DNA from: Lineus longissimus
Taxonomy: Eukaryota; Nemertea; Pilidiophora; Heteronemertea; Lineidae
Reading direction: 5' to 3'
DNA length: 64,000 nucleotides
NCBI RefSeq assembly: GCF_910592395.1
Contig: NC_088309.1
Location: forward strand, 11,660,501 to 11,724,500
Positions 48,001 to 58,173 of this stretch are shown here, in pieces. Numbering within the stretch: the stretch's first letter is position 1; each line of letters opens with the position of its first letter. The notes under the pieces were generated by a model. That model saw only the letters and a list, made by a program, of their open reading frames with translations. It searched no databases and had not been told where the DNA came from. A program made the position numbers and the translations under genes.

Positions 48001-51000
48001 TCTCTACTTTTAGGACCAATTCCTCTTCCGTATGCAGTGGGAAAGGCAGCTGCGTTTGCGGGGTCTGTGAATGTGACGTCAGAGGTCGAGGTCAGAGTAA
48101 CCAGCACTACACTGGAGAGTTCTGTCAATGTGATGATTTCTCGTGCAATTACGCAGCGGACAATGGGAAGATATGTGGAGGTAAGAATCAGTAAGATTTC
48201 AAGTCATGCGTACATGGTTTCTCATTGGCGATCATGTGACTGCCTGATGAGATCATACATTTTCTAAAGTGTCCGTATCTGTGCCATTTCGCAATCAAAT
48301 TTTTGAGGATGCAACTGAATAGCATACATTTTTCTGAAATATTATTCACGTCATTGGAGATGACAGATTGGTCAAGGCATCCACTCTCAAACCGATGGTC
48401 GTTGGGTTCCAAACACAGTCTGGACGCTTTTTGTCCTTCACTGGTCGAGCTCAGGTGAGCGCTGCAGAAGCAGATCCATCTTTCGCTTTGAGCGCCTTCA
48501 GTGGTAGAGTCGTTGTAATGCAGACGACATCCCGATACACAAATTCATTGATATTCTGCTCATGCATTTTCAGGACCGGAGAGAGGCACATGTGTTTGTG
48601 GTGAATGTCAGTGTGCCCCGGGATTTGACGGGACAACTTGTGAGTGTCCGACTAGCATAGATTCCTGCATCGGTGGTGACGATGGGGTAAGCGAATGTGA
48701 TATGATAACATAGTTTACCTGTTCTTTCAACACAAGAGATCGCGTCATGTGAGACAGGATCGAGGTCCGAACAAAAACAAAGAGCTTGTGGCTGAAGGCT
48801 TCTCGGATCGCATTTGAAGATAGTAGTGGGAGGAAAACAACTTACTGTTCAGAATAACCAGAGTCTTTCAAATAATTTTTTTTTGAAAGACTCTTGAAGA
48901 ACTATCTAAACAACCTACTTGACCAGCATTCACTCTGTTAACATTTGGTTCGAAATAAATCTCTCTCAAGAAAAAAACGTGGCAATTTGATAACACTGGT
49001 GCATATGAACGGTACATAGATGTCATATGTTTAACTGATTGAAAAAGGCGAGATGGGAGTTACGAGTTAAATAAAGTCTATTTAGCTTTTCTGTGTTCGA
49101 TCTTCTTAGTCATAATCATTTTAGTAAACAGAACATCTCGTAGGAACTAACCCTGGTCCGGCTAGGTTTTTTAAGTGCTATTTCCATTTCCATAAAAATA
49201 ATTTTAAGTACTGGAATCGATGTTGTAGCTTAAATTGGATGTTGACTTGAAGGCGATGTTCTTCAACCAATGTGGAGAAATGTCTCATCGGTTGGTGTAC
49301 AGGGCCGGAGAAGTTAACAATAACCCTGATTTTCTCAGGATGCCCTGTGTGTTGAAATACCAAAACCCTCTTAAAAACCAAAACCCTCGGGTGTCACTAA
49401 AACTCCGTCAAAACGCTCGCCTACTGCTCGGGATTTCGACTTCATCATCGCTCTACCTGGAGTGCTTTGGTATCTATAGGCGCAAGGATCCAGTTCTTAA
49501 AACAAGTAATGTAGCCAGCAATTGAGAATCATTTATATAATTTATTTTACTTTGCAGCTCGTGTGTAACGGCAAAGGCGTATGTAGCTGCGGTGTGTGTG
49601 AATGTTCTGTGGATGCCGGATACAGCGGACCAACATGCTCCGAATGCTTGGTAAGAAAGAAGAGTCGATTCTTTCATTTGATGTCCTCGGCAAATCTTTG
49701 TGAAATGACTTTGCTGTAGACACCCTGGGGAATCGATTCCCCAGATTGCCGAGCCAAACTCTGCAAACTGGAAGGCCTGATATTAAGATTATCAGGCCTT
49801 CCAGTTTGCTGAGCAGGCTTGTCCTGGGAGGAAAATTTATTTAGTAAAGTTAAAAAAACTGTGTTCATCTTGTAATAAGGTTCTTCTAGCATGATTTGCA
49901 TCAAATATAGAGAAAAATGCACTGCTGGTTTATCCTACGGAAAGTGAACAAATAGCAAAATATGCATGGATTGATTTTGTGCGTGCGCCGAAGAGTATTC
50001 CCTTGTAATTTGCCTCGACATTTAGTGCATATTATGATGACATAGTCTCCATGTTACCAGATGGACACAGTTTATTTTAGAAAATATACCACCGAGCGCA
50101 CATTTTGGATGCTTTTCTAGCGAGGCAGCCAATCTCCCAGGCCTCAAGAAGCACCATCCAGGGCAGTCTGCTCGGTAAGTTGGAAGGCCTGATAAGATTG
50201 GGGAATTCATTCTCCAGGGTGGTAGATCTTTGCTTTGGAGTTGCATGTGGAGTCGAAACTTTTAATTCAAAATGAACGAAAAATTTAGTATATTGTGGAC
50301 AATTTGACTCCGAATTACACACCCACCGACTCTGACGATGTATTTCTGTTATATCAAAAGGAGATGGAAGATGGAGGGAGAGAGTGAGTGAGGGCTTATA
50401 ATCACTACCCACACGTTTCATAGAGTCAGTCACGTGCTTTGTTACTGAAATTATTTTCAGACGTGCGATACCCATGGATGTGACATTCACACGGTGTGTG
50501 TGCAGTGCACTGTGTTCCAAACAGGGCCGCATGATTCAGACAAATGTAGTCAAGAGTGTACCAAGATAGAAATCGTTAGTGAATTAGATGGTAAGTTGAC
50601 TAATCTGTTTTAAATACTCTTCAATGGAATATGCCAATTTACATTATTAATGGCGTAAAATGTTGTCCGGCATTAGGTCTGACGTACACTGCACGAACCT
50701 CTGACTGTGATTTCAAAGGAAGTGACTATTGGGCAAGCCCGGCTTACCAAACAGCACCTTTATTGCCCTGAATGGAGAGCCGAACTCGAAGAGCTCATTA
50801 TCATTCAATAGCAGAGGGGTCAACATTACTACTGGAGTTATAGCGAAGGACTTTACCAATGTACCCAATGCATTCATCATGCTTATCAGTTAATCACATA
50901 CTCGTGTATGTTCCTCTCAATCGATTTTTGACAAGAACACGAGTTTAGTAAAAGAAAATGAATCGAGAGCGAGAAATCGGCCATTGTTAATTATGCACAT

Positions 51001-54000
51001 ATAAATTCAGATATGACGTCACTGCTCTCCAATTGGCTAATATGTTGTAAAGTCTCCGGCTCCAAACAGGGTAGAATTGTTTACCTGTTTGGTTTTTCTT
51101 CTTCTTTCGTTCACCACGTTTTAGAAAGTCAGTCCGGATTTTATCACAAAGTCGGTGGTCCTGCGTAGCTGTTTGAGATCTCCATATAACTGGTCATGGA
51201 TTCGTGCTCCCTCTGGCCAGTTCTCTTTCCTCAGGTCTGCAAAACTTGAGCATCTTCCCAGTATGTGTTCAGCAGTCATGGGCTCTTGGTTGCATATGCA
51301 GGTGTCGCTCTCGCCGATGCGGAATTTAGTGAACAGGTGGTGTTTTAGCCTGTTGTGTCCGGTTCGCAGTCTGAATATTAGGACCTGCTCCCTTCTTGTC
51401 AGTTGGTAGAAGCAGTCTCCTTCATCGTGTTCAGGATGCTCTTCCTTCCACTTCTTCCGATATCCTTGTTTAAGTTCGGTTTTGGCCTCGCTGTAGGAAA
51501 GGGATGGGTCGCATTGGTCTTTTTTGCCTCCCTCCTTGGCTAGTTGGTCCGCCTTTTCGTTCCCCTTGACGTTGCAGTGGGCTGGAATCCACTGTAGAAC
51601 AACTTTTTTCCTTCTTGAATAGAGGTCTTTAAATGCTTTGAGGAGGTCGTTGTTATCTTCCTTTCTGGGATTTTGCAGAGATTTCAGGACTGAGAGGGCG
51701 TCAGTGAGGATGACTATGTTCCGTTTGGTCTTGTGTCGCTTCTGCATCAGTCTCTTGGCTGCCTGCTTAATGGCAGTTGCCTCGGCTCTATAGTTGCTCG
51801 AGTATCTGCCCGTTGGTATAGCTATAGCCTCCTCCTGGTCTTTGTACTTGATAAGTATGCCTCCACCTCCATCTCTTGTTGCTTGAGTGGCTGAACCATC
51901 AGTATAGACGTGAGTCCACTTCTGGTTTGGGTACTGCATGTGGATGTGCTCCATTGTCAGGGCTCTCCGTATCTCATCTGTCTGAAGGTCAGGATACCTG
52001 GGACTGAGTCCCTGATGTCCGGTGACACTCTGGGGTCTAGTGTTGGTTTGGTTCTGCTGGTGGTAAAGTTCTTGGAATACTGATTTTCAGCTCTGGATGA
52101 TTTTGCTCCAGGGTCTTGCTCTGGTTAACGAAACTGCTGCGCTTGAGCCTTTTCCGGGAACCTTTCTTGACACGCTGATGCATTGGGTGGTTTGTCAGCC
52201 TTTTGAACTTCTCGGCTTAGATAATCACTTTTACATCCCTCCGATCTTGTAATGGTTGCAGTTAGGCTATGGTCTCCATCACTGTTATTGGTGTTGACCT
52301 GTTTGGTTGATTTTCAGTGCTGTTCGGCAAGCAGCTCTCCGAACAGGGCGAAAAATGATGCCTGTTCGGTGAGCGGCTTGCCAAATATATCCGGCCAATT
52401 TAAAAAACAAACTGCAAGGAAATTGTAGTTCGAAACGCATGCCGTACTCTACACACACGATGGCTGACTACCTGTTGCGCTGATCTTGATATTTACACGT
52501 CGTTCCGTGTTCTTTGGAAGTAGTCCCTATGCCGGCCCTGGTTCGATTTTCTAGTCGAATAACTGCGTTTCCCATCTCTCAAGTATCGGAATGCTGCTAT
52601 GCATTTATAAGTTGTTCGAGGGGAAATTTTGTTGATTAGCATTACAAAAATTAAACTGATCATCTTATCTTTTGACGAAGTGCGCTGTATGACGTATCCG
52701 TACCGTTTAATACCGGTACGACGATTAGATATTGGTTACTGTATTTCTTCTAGAATCCTATTATTTCCTTCAGAAACGGACGAAACTAAAATATGTAGTT
52801 TTATTGACGATGATGGATGCCGTGCCTACTTTCACCACGAATACGACCCCGATGGAAACCTGACCATCAAAGCTCAGAGGACAAAGGGTTAGTTGTCAGC
52901 GAACATGGTTCCTTCTTCTAACTTCTACTTATCTAGCGTTCTGATTTCATGATGGAATTTCAGTATATTTTTCGGCCCTAAGGTTGCAAAAGGTTTCCGG
53001 CAGGACCGCGCCTCGTCTCTACTGGTCCTAACGTATTCCGTGTTATCAATTGCCCAGTACGAGAGATGACCCTCAGGGAATTTATGCCACACTGCGACCC
53101 CTATCAAGTAAGACAGCACTGAAATTGTTAAATTCTGTGATTGGTTCACGGAAAAGGTTACGAAAAGATGAGTAATAACTTAACAATAGAGAGTGTCTTT
53201 AACGTACTGTACTGTATTCCAAACCAGGGAATTAAGTCCAGTTTTTCCTCATTTATTTCGTGTATTGGTGTTCTTAGTGTGAAGGGGTCAACATGTTGTC
53301 CATTATGGCGCACAGCCGTATTAACATTTTTGTGGACACAGCTAGACAGGGGTGTATACAAAACCAAGACCTAAGACATAAGACCTAAGACCTAAGATCC
53401 CCCGAAGTACAAAACTAAGACCCGGGAGGCCAATTCCAAACTAAAATTTTGAAGAAAAATATCAGAGTCTTAGTTTTGTACATCAGGGGATCTTAGTTTT
53501 GTACGTACAAAACTAAGATCCCCCGAGGTACAAAACTAAGACCCAATTCCAAACTAAAATTTTGAAGAAAAATAACAGAGTCTTAGTTTTGTACATCAGG
53601 GGATCTTAGTTTTGTACGTCAGGGGATCTTAGTTTTGTACGTCAGGGGATCTTGATGTACAAAACTAAGACCCATGATTTCTTTCCAAATTCTGCCCCTC
53701 TTTCGAATTCATTTTGATGTAGTAATATCACCTTTGGGATGCATGCAGTTGCTCCATCTGAATAATACCTCCATATGCACTATGCAGGCACGACCGGTCA
53801 TCACTCTAGCATATACTCTAGCATATACGGCCTCCATCCAGCTCCACAAAAAGTGGCGAAACCGGTGCAATACTCCTTTGAGTCATTCGGAGGAGCGCCG
53901 CCATCGGAAGAGTTGGAACGAGTAAAATATGAACGTTTTCTTATCCATCAATTACATACTAACCGAGTCAAACAACGTTATTGCAATATAGGCCGTTATT

Positions 54001-56578
54001 TAATGAATTCGAAAGAGGGGCAGAATTTGGAAACTAAGATCCCCTGATGTACAAACTAAGACTCTGATATTTTTCTTCAAAATTTCAGTTTGGAATTGGG
54101 TCTTAGTTTTGTACCTCGGGGATCTTAGTTTTGTACGTACAAAACTAAGATCCCCTGATGTACAAAACTAAGACTCTGATATTTTTCTTCAAAATTTTAG
54201 TTTGGAATTGGCCTCCCCGGGTCTTAGTTTTGTACCTCGGGGATCTTAGTTTTGTACGTACAAAACTAAGATCCCCTGATGTACAAAACTAAGACTCTGA
54301 TATTTTTCTTCAAAATTTTAGTTTGGAATTGGCCTCCCCGGGTCTTAGTTTTGTACCTCGGGATCTTAGTTTTGTACCTGGGTCTTAGTTTTGTACTTCG
54401 GGGGATCTTAGGTCTTAGGTCTTATGTCTTAGGTCTTGGTTTTGTATACACCCGCTAGACAGCACTCTGTTGATTGTCATGGTCAGCTAAATAAGGTTTG
54501 ACAAGTTTTCGTATACTATAGCCTCTGCATAATTATCATCGATAAATGTAGATAGAGTATTGCAAATTTGAAGTGACATATGCCCATGCTTATTGCGGCA
54601 ATATACTCACAAGATGCAGTTTAAGTCGTCCGATTTTTAACCTTGTAATGTACAAGAAAAGTCAAACCTTCGCACATTGACCTATTTTTTTTACTTTTCT
54701 GTGAGCTGATAGTGTACATTACAATGTTTAAAACAGGACTACTTAGATAAGGGAATGCACAGATAAATATGTACGATGCAGTGTGTATGTCCCTATTTCA
54801 GCTTGTAACGCTCCTGACAATGTAATCGCCATAGCCTCGGGAGTGATCGCTAGCATAGTTTTTATCGGACTGCTGCTCCTTATTACATGGAAGGTAGCAG
54901 TGACAACATACGACAAAAGAGAATTCGCCAAATTTGAGAGCGAACGGTTAAATGCTAAATGGAATACGGTAGGGTTAACCAAGCTATGACCAATATATGT
55001 TATGAGTGCAACTAATATCTGGCTATAGAACAAGGTCAACAATTATTTCCATTTGACCTTGCTCTCGATTGCATGTACAGTCCTTCAAAAAAGTAAATGG
55101 ACACACAAAAATCAAATTTTCTTGAAAACGGCTGGTGATAAATCGATTCGGTTTGCTGCATTTGATAGGGCATTTAGTTGTGCATCATGGTATCTACCAC
55201 ATAAAAATTAGCCATTTTATCTAATACCGACTTTTATTGATTTACAAAAGGCCCCAAAATCAACTTTTTCGTTTCCGATTTTTTTCGTACTTTTTCTTGA
55301 TAGGATGAATCACCATGATGAAAAACCCACGTCCCCATCAAGGTGATGAAAATATCTTGTGCTAATTGGTGGGAAAACAGCATTTTATGTCAAAATTTTG
55401 CACCTTGTTTATTGACTTTGGAATTACTTTGGAGAAGTCGACCATAGCCAATTATGTCAGTTTCAACATGCAGCCCGAGTGTTAATTCCTTATTGGCTGA
55501 GGTTTTGAATGGGGGTGGAAATGTTGTTAACATTGATGTATTGTAAACGCGAGGGTAAAGTAATATTGGTGAACCCATTGTCCAGCTGCCAAATCCAGGC
55601 CTGGGATAGCTATTCATAGGCATATTAAACAAGGCCATTGAAATGGTGACATGATTCCGGTTGTCTGGGCCAGGTGAATAATATCAAGGGGGCATCTCCG
55701 CAGTAGAAGACCGGGTAACAAAACCCTTTTGCACAAATGGGTTAATAAGTTGCAGATTCAAGTGAAAACTGTGGAATTTCTTAGTTATTCACGCATAACT
55801 CAACAGAAGCTTCCAGTCAATATAAAATTTGCCCCCAAAAAATGTGTGATAAAAAAGTTGATTTTGGGACCTTTCATAAATCGAAAAAAATGACTTATAG
55901 GTAAAATAGTAAATTTCCAAGTGGTAGATATCATGATGCACAACTAAATGCCCTATCAAATGCAGCAAACCGCATCGATTTATCACCAGCCGTTTTCAAG
56001 AAAATTTGATTTTTGTGTGTCCATTTACTTTTTTGAAGGACTGTACAGTAATTGTAAGTCACAGTGGTCAAATTCGAATACTAGTATTTCGCGGAAAGCC
56101 ACACCGATATCATATAGTTTTTTTAACAATCGTGACATTTTTCTGAAAAGAATTGACAATGATCCACATGTTAGTTCTGGTCACACAAAACAAGCTTTAA
56201 ATTTCTCCGAAGGTGACATGTTTGTCACTATCTAGTTTCAAAATGTTTAATATTATTTGGCAGGAAGGCACCACCTGATCTTCTACACATGTTCACAAAT
56301 ATTCAGGTCAATGTGACCTAATTATACGTGGTCAAAGTATGTTACACTGCACTGTGCAGACATTTCCTATATACATGTTCTTCGTGAGAGATAAGCAAAA
56401 TGTTCCCCTGCTGGGCAAGAGACAATGCGTTTTATGTTTACATCTCTTTGTCTAGGTCACCAATTATCATGTCTCTTTTACCTTGCAGGAAGGTAATCCA
56501 CTCTACAAGAAACCTACGAGTACATTCAACAATCCAGCCTATTTTGAAAGCATGAATATCAAGGCGAAGGAGACGTGA
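33018..56578 (+). CDS. integrin beta subunit, complete, 20 exons
   Basis: Exons: 33018-33272, 36402-36483, 37738-37869, 40735-40831, 41720-41816, 42131-42217, 42776-42856, 43162-43239, 43483-43668, 44154-44230, 44675-44729, 45228-45383, 47164-47306, 48014-48180, 48574-48686, 49558-49650, 50461-50590, 52774-52887, 54802-54968, 56489-56578. All joins keep frame and sum to 2,400 bases (799 residues plus TGA). Domains in order: signal peptide, PSI, hybrid, beta-I with intact metal sites, hybrid return, four cysteine-rich EGF modules, beta-tail, one membrane helix, and a short tail with NPLY and NPAY. It is a type I adhesion receptor that pairs with an alpha subunit. Its length is usual for the family. 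All donors are GT and all acceptors AG. It is vertebrate beta-1-like in layout, but the exact subtype cannot be given. Confidence 0.95.
34944..35120 (+). mobile_element. pogo/Tigger-like MITE, left part
   Basis: Begins TACAGTGGAGCCTCTCTTCG and continues with the ATTAAGGA and GACCTCTC motifs seen in the complete copy at 60158-60317. The right terminus is lost into the adjacent 160-bp tandem duplication. Confidence 0.65.
35079..35398. repeat. 160-bp tandem duplication
   Basis: Two nearly identical 160-base units, the first from about 35079 and the second from about 35239, both starting TTTAAGGACAGCACTTG and ending GGGGAGCATGAGAACCT. The near identity points to a recent event. It lies in integrin intron 1 and includes part of the neighbouring MITE. 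Confidence 0.9.
35975..36335. repeat. about 195-bp tandem duplication upstream of integrin exon 2
   Basis: GGGCTACAAATACCCCACTC occurs at 35996 and 36191, and similarity continues over about 130 bases through GAGCCGCTTGG. The second unit ends about 70 bases before the exon 2 acceptor. Confidence 0.85.
36512..36695. repeat. dispersed repeat, copy 1 (inverted partner at 58615-58795)
   Basis: Runs from ATGGGGCGCTGAGTGTCCGA to GGGAAGCATGTATAAGG. The inverse complement, with few changes, lies downstream of the gene. It has no coding capacity and looks like a SINE or MITE family member. Confidence 0.8.
39083..39266 (-). other. unrecognised antisense open frame in integrin intron 3
   Basis: The minus frame from ATG 39266 reads MLFLRDRCKVYPF, then EVIRSELTEEMCDKLFQLYV, and meets a donor-like GATAAG|GTATAT at 39083. 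It looks more protein-like than its surroundings but matches no family known to me. It could be a nested gene exon or a transposon piece. Confidence 0.25.
41285..41405. repeat. dispersed repeat, inverted partner of 17150-17275
   Basis: Shared landmarks are TCATTCTGGACCATCAGAGT, GTAACGGAGTC and CTTGAGGGTCAAGATGAG, in opposite orientation to the other copy. It lies in intron 4. Confidence 0.65.
44154..45383 (+). other. integrin beta exons 10-12: second half of hybrid domain
   Basis: Exon 10 encodes ITSKVTLKTEG and FKSSCFG; exon 11 is only 55 bases; exon 12 gives VTFEVTVLVEKCP, NFTIRPVGLSDG and ELLCDCDCQKPNQT. This is the strand return of the hybrid domain and the entry to the first cysteine-rich module. 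Phases 0/2/0 are consistent. Confidence 0.9.
45384..47163. other. integrin intron 12 with imperfect internal repeat
   Basis: ATGGCCAGCCA, GCAGATATGG and CTTATCTGT landmarks occur in the same order at about 46590-46690 and 46800-46910, an old direct duplication. 45550-45807 is open on the minus strand for 85 codons but matches nothing I know. Confidence 0.5.
47164..50590 (+). other. integrin beta exons 13-17: cysteine-rich I-EGF modules
   Basis: Exons 13-16 each carry the CxCxxCxC pattern (CGQCTC, CVCGVCEC, CVCGECQC, CSCGVCEC), making four I-EGF modules of the stalk. Exon 17 (TCDTHGCDIHTVCVQC onward) starts the beta-tail domain. The spacing of Cys follows the family. The intron between exons 16 and 17 holds a small transposon at 49721-50221. 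Confidence 0.9.
49721..50221. mobile_element. CAC-ended MITE with 5-bp target duplication
   Basis: Starts CACCCTGGGGAATC and ends GAATTCATTCTCCAGGGTG, imperfect inverse complements over about 25 bases. The same five bases GTAGA sit directly outside each end (49716-49720 and 50222-50226). An inner palindrome around GGAAGGCCTGAT lies at about 49767-49806 and recurs at 50182. CAC ends with 5-bp duplications are the hallmark of Transib/RAG-type transposases, but the heptamer-like end CACCCTG differs from the Transib consensus. Confidence 0.6.
51121..52240 (-). mobile_element. LINE 3' fragment with RNase H domain (I/Jockey-like)
   Basis: The minus frame 51954-51121 (277 codons) holds an intact-looking RNase H: YTDGSAT (Asp), YRAEATAIKQA (Glu), ILTDALSVLKS (Asp) and WIPAHCNVKGNEKAD (His and Asp). 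It is followed by a CNQEPMTAEHILGRC zinc-like CCHC segment typical of non-LTR ORF2 C-termini. The preceding RT end (about 51955-52240) is recognisable but in shifted frames. It is truncated, in intron 17, antisense to the integrin gene. Confidence 0.85.
53350..54453. mobile_element. second foldback transposon with 9-bp target-site duplication
   Basis: A 1,104-base element. It starts GGGTGTATACAAAACCAAGA and ends with the inverse complement, GGTTTTGTATACACCC. Both sides carry GCTAGACAG (53341-53349 and 54454-54462). The arms are built from AAACTAAGATCCCC and AAACTAAGACCC motifs and a TTTTGAAGAAAAAT segment, repeated and inverted. The inverted zone reaches inward to CCAAATTCTGCCCCTCTTTC and its complement. 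The roughly 300-base core has an open frame without a recognised product. It resembles the 4599-7670 element in end sequence, arm motif and duplication length, so it is likely a relative. Confidence 0.85.
55078..56043. mobile_element. Tc1/mariner-like non-autonomous element with long inverted ends
   Basis: 966 bases, flanked by TA on both sides. It starts CAGTCCTTCAAAAAAGTAAA and ends with the inverse complement. The inverted ends match over at least 120 bases (to the GTATCTACCAC region), and looser pairing continues inward. It has no transposase frame. It lies in the last integrin intron. Confidence 0.85.
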
Positions 56579-56785
56579 TATAGAACAATGCCCGCCAAAC
56601 AGATATTACATTGTATTTGACAGTATTTTACAAGCTAGAGTGATTGAGACATTCATACCATCAGGGACAACTTGGGCATGAGATATGTTGGTTTTCATAC
56701 AGGCTTCCAGCAGGACAGAGACTTCTCCAAACAGGATAATGGAAAGTCATTGAACTGCAATAAACAATGTACTAGAAATGGGTGT
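56579..56785 (+). other. integrin beta 3' untranslated region
   Basis: Follows the TGA. An AATAAA signal is at 56759-56764 (CTGCAATAAACAATG), so cleavage is expected within about 30 bases. No other polyadenylation signal lies nearer the stop. Confidence 0.7.
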
Positions 56786-57454
56786 AACCTGCCTGAAATT
56801 CACATGCCATGTCCAAAACTGCCTCGCAACACGGTCCAAAATCATTATTAGAACTCAGCATCTGCGCGATACTACTGGTGGCGGCACATTTCGGCAAGCA
56901 GAGTCATTATCCTCCTGGCCATGTAACTCTACCACCCCCAAGTTGTCCCTTCAATATGGATATCGAGATCAGATTCTCAGTTTGGACAAATCGCCATCCC
57001 TGACCGTGAATTTTTATCTGGACACGGTTCATCGACTTGGACAGATCATCGTTATGATCGGATATCTATTTTAGGCGGATTATCCACGTCTTATTATTGT
57101 TGACAATAAGCTACATAGCTAGCTTCTACAGTTGTGTGGGATGGCGGGCGCATAACACATATTTTGGCGTTTTTTAAGGCTCAACACGCACGCCCTGAAA
57201 ATTTTTTCGATGACTCTTTGTATTGAATGTTTATGGTAACTTGCCCTCAACCCTCTCGCTGCGACTAGTACATGTACTCTATTCGATATATATGCCATTG
57301 TTGCTGTTGGAAGACTAATGCGTCTCTTTCTGCGTTAATGTCATAGAGCTGGTCTTTGCAGGAGGAAAAATAAATGCTGATGATGATGTTAAGAGCATCA
57401 TAATTTATACTAGAATTTAACATATGTCGAAGCTCCTTTCTTTGATCAAATGTA

Positions 57455-58173
57455 CGGTGGCTGGAAAAGGACATCACATAATTTTTTTTCAGGAAATATC
57501 TCGATCGATGGACTTCTTATCTCGAGCGATAGAGTTACGAAATCGAGGCCATTCAACATTCAAACCGAGCCTACAACTTGAATCCCTCGATTTAAAGGGG
57601 GAATACAGGCAGGAGATAGGGGATAATATTGTCCGTCCATACATTTCAGATTTGGGAAAGCAAAAAACTACAAAACAATGAAACGTAGAAATGTACTCGG
57701 TTATCAGAGATTCGATTATAAGGCATAACATGCCGCATAGGCCTACAACATCTTTGCCAGATTCCAAAGGTATATGGGCAAACTACACATATATACGTGT
57801 CATTGTTTTTTAGTTTTTTGCTCCCCAAATGTGAAATGTACTTAAAGGGACACTATATGCAGCCAAGAAGGACAGATAAAATTACACAAGAACGCTGATA
57901 GGTGTCGCTCCGATCTCACAGAACATCGAAACTATTGCACTTGTATCAGTAATATAATGATATTGTTGAATCGAACACAACCTGGACCCTAGATGTGTAC
58001 AAAAGTCAAATTCCTGTCTGTACTCCCCCTTTAAGTTGTAGTCTCGGTTTGAATGTTGAATGGCCTCGATTTCGTAACTCGATCGAGATAATAAGTCCAT
58101 TGATCGAGATATTTCCTGAAAAAAAATTGTCCATGTTGAAAAAAAATCATGTGATGTCCTTTCCCAGCCACCG
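57455..58173. mobile_element. TA-flanked MITE with long inverted ends
   Basis: 719 bases. It starts CGGTGGCTGGAAAAGGACAT and ends with a near inverse complement, GATGTCCTTTCCCAGCCACCG, with TA on each side. The inverted arms span about 150 bases and include AAATCGAGGCCATTCAACAT and TTTAAAGGGGGA. No transposase. Confidence 0.75.

Larger units (their letters stand above)
52774..56578 (+). other. integrin beta exons 18-20: beta-tail, membrane helix, cytoplasmic tail
   Basis: Exon 18 ends the beta-tail (KICSFIDDDGCRAYF). Exon 19 contains the membrane helix at residues 722-744 (VIAIASGVIASIVF and GLLLLITW), then the membrane-proximal DKREFAKFE talin/alpha contact. Exon 20 has NPLY (773-776), a Ser/Thr pair, and NPAYF (785-789), the talin and kindlin sites, before TGA at 56576-56578. 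Tail length and both NPxY motifs are canonical, so inside-out activation by talin is expected. Confidence 0.93.

Noticed and set aside
50077-50532. Minus-strand 151-codon frame
   Set aside because: It lies opposite integrin exon 17 and a MITE end, with no family resemblance.
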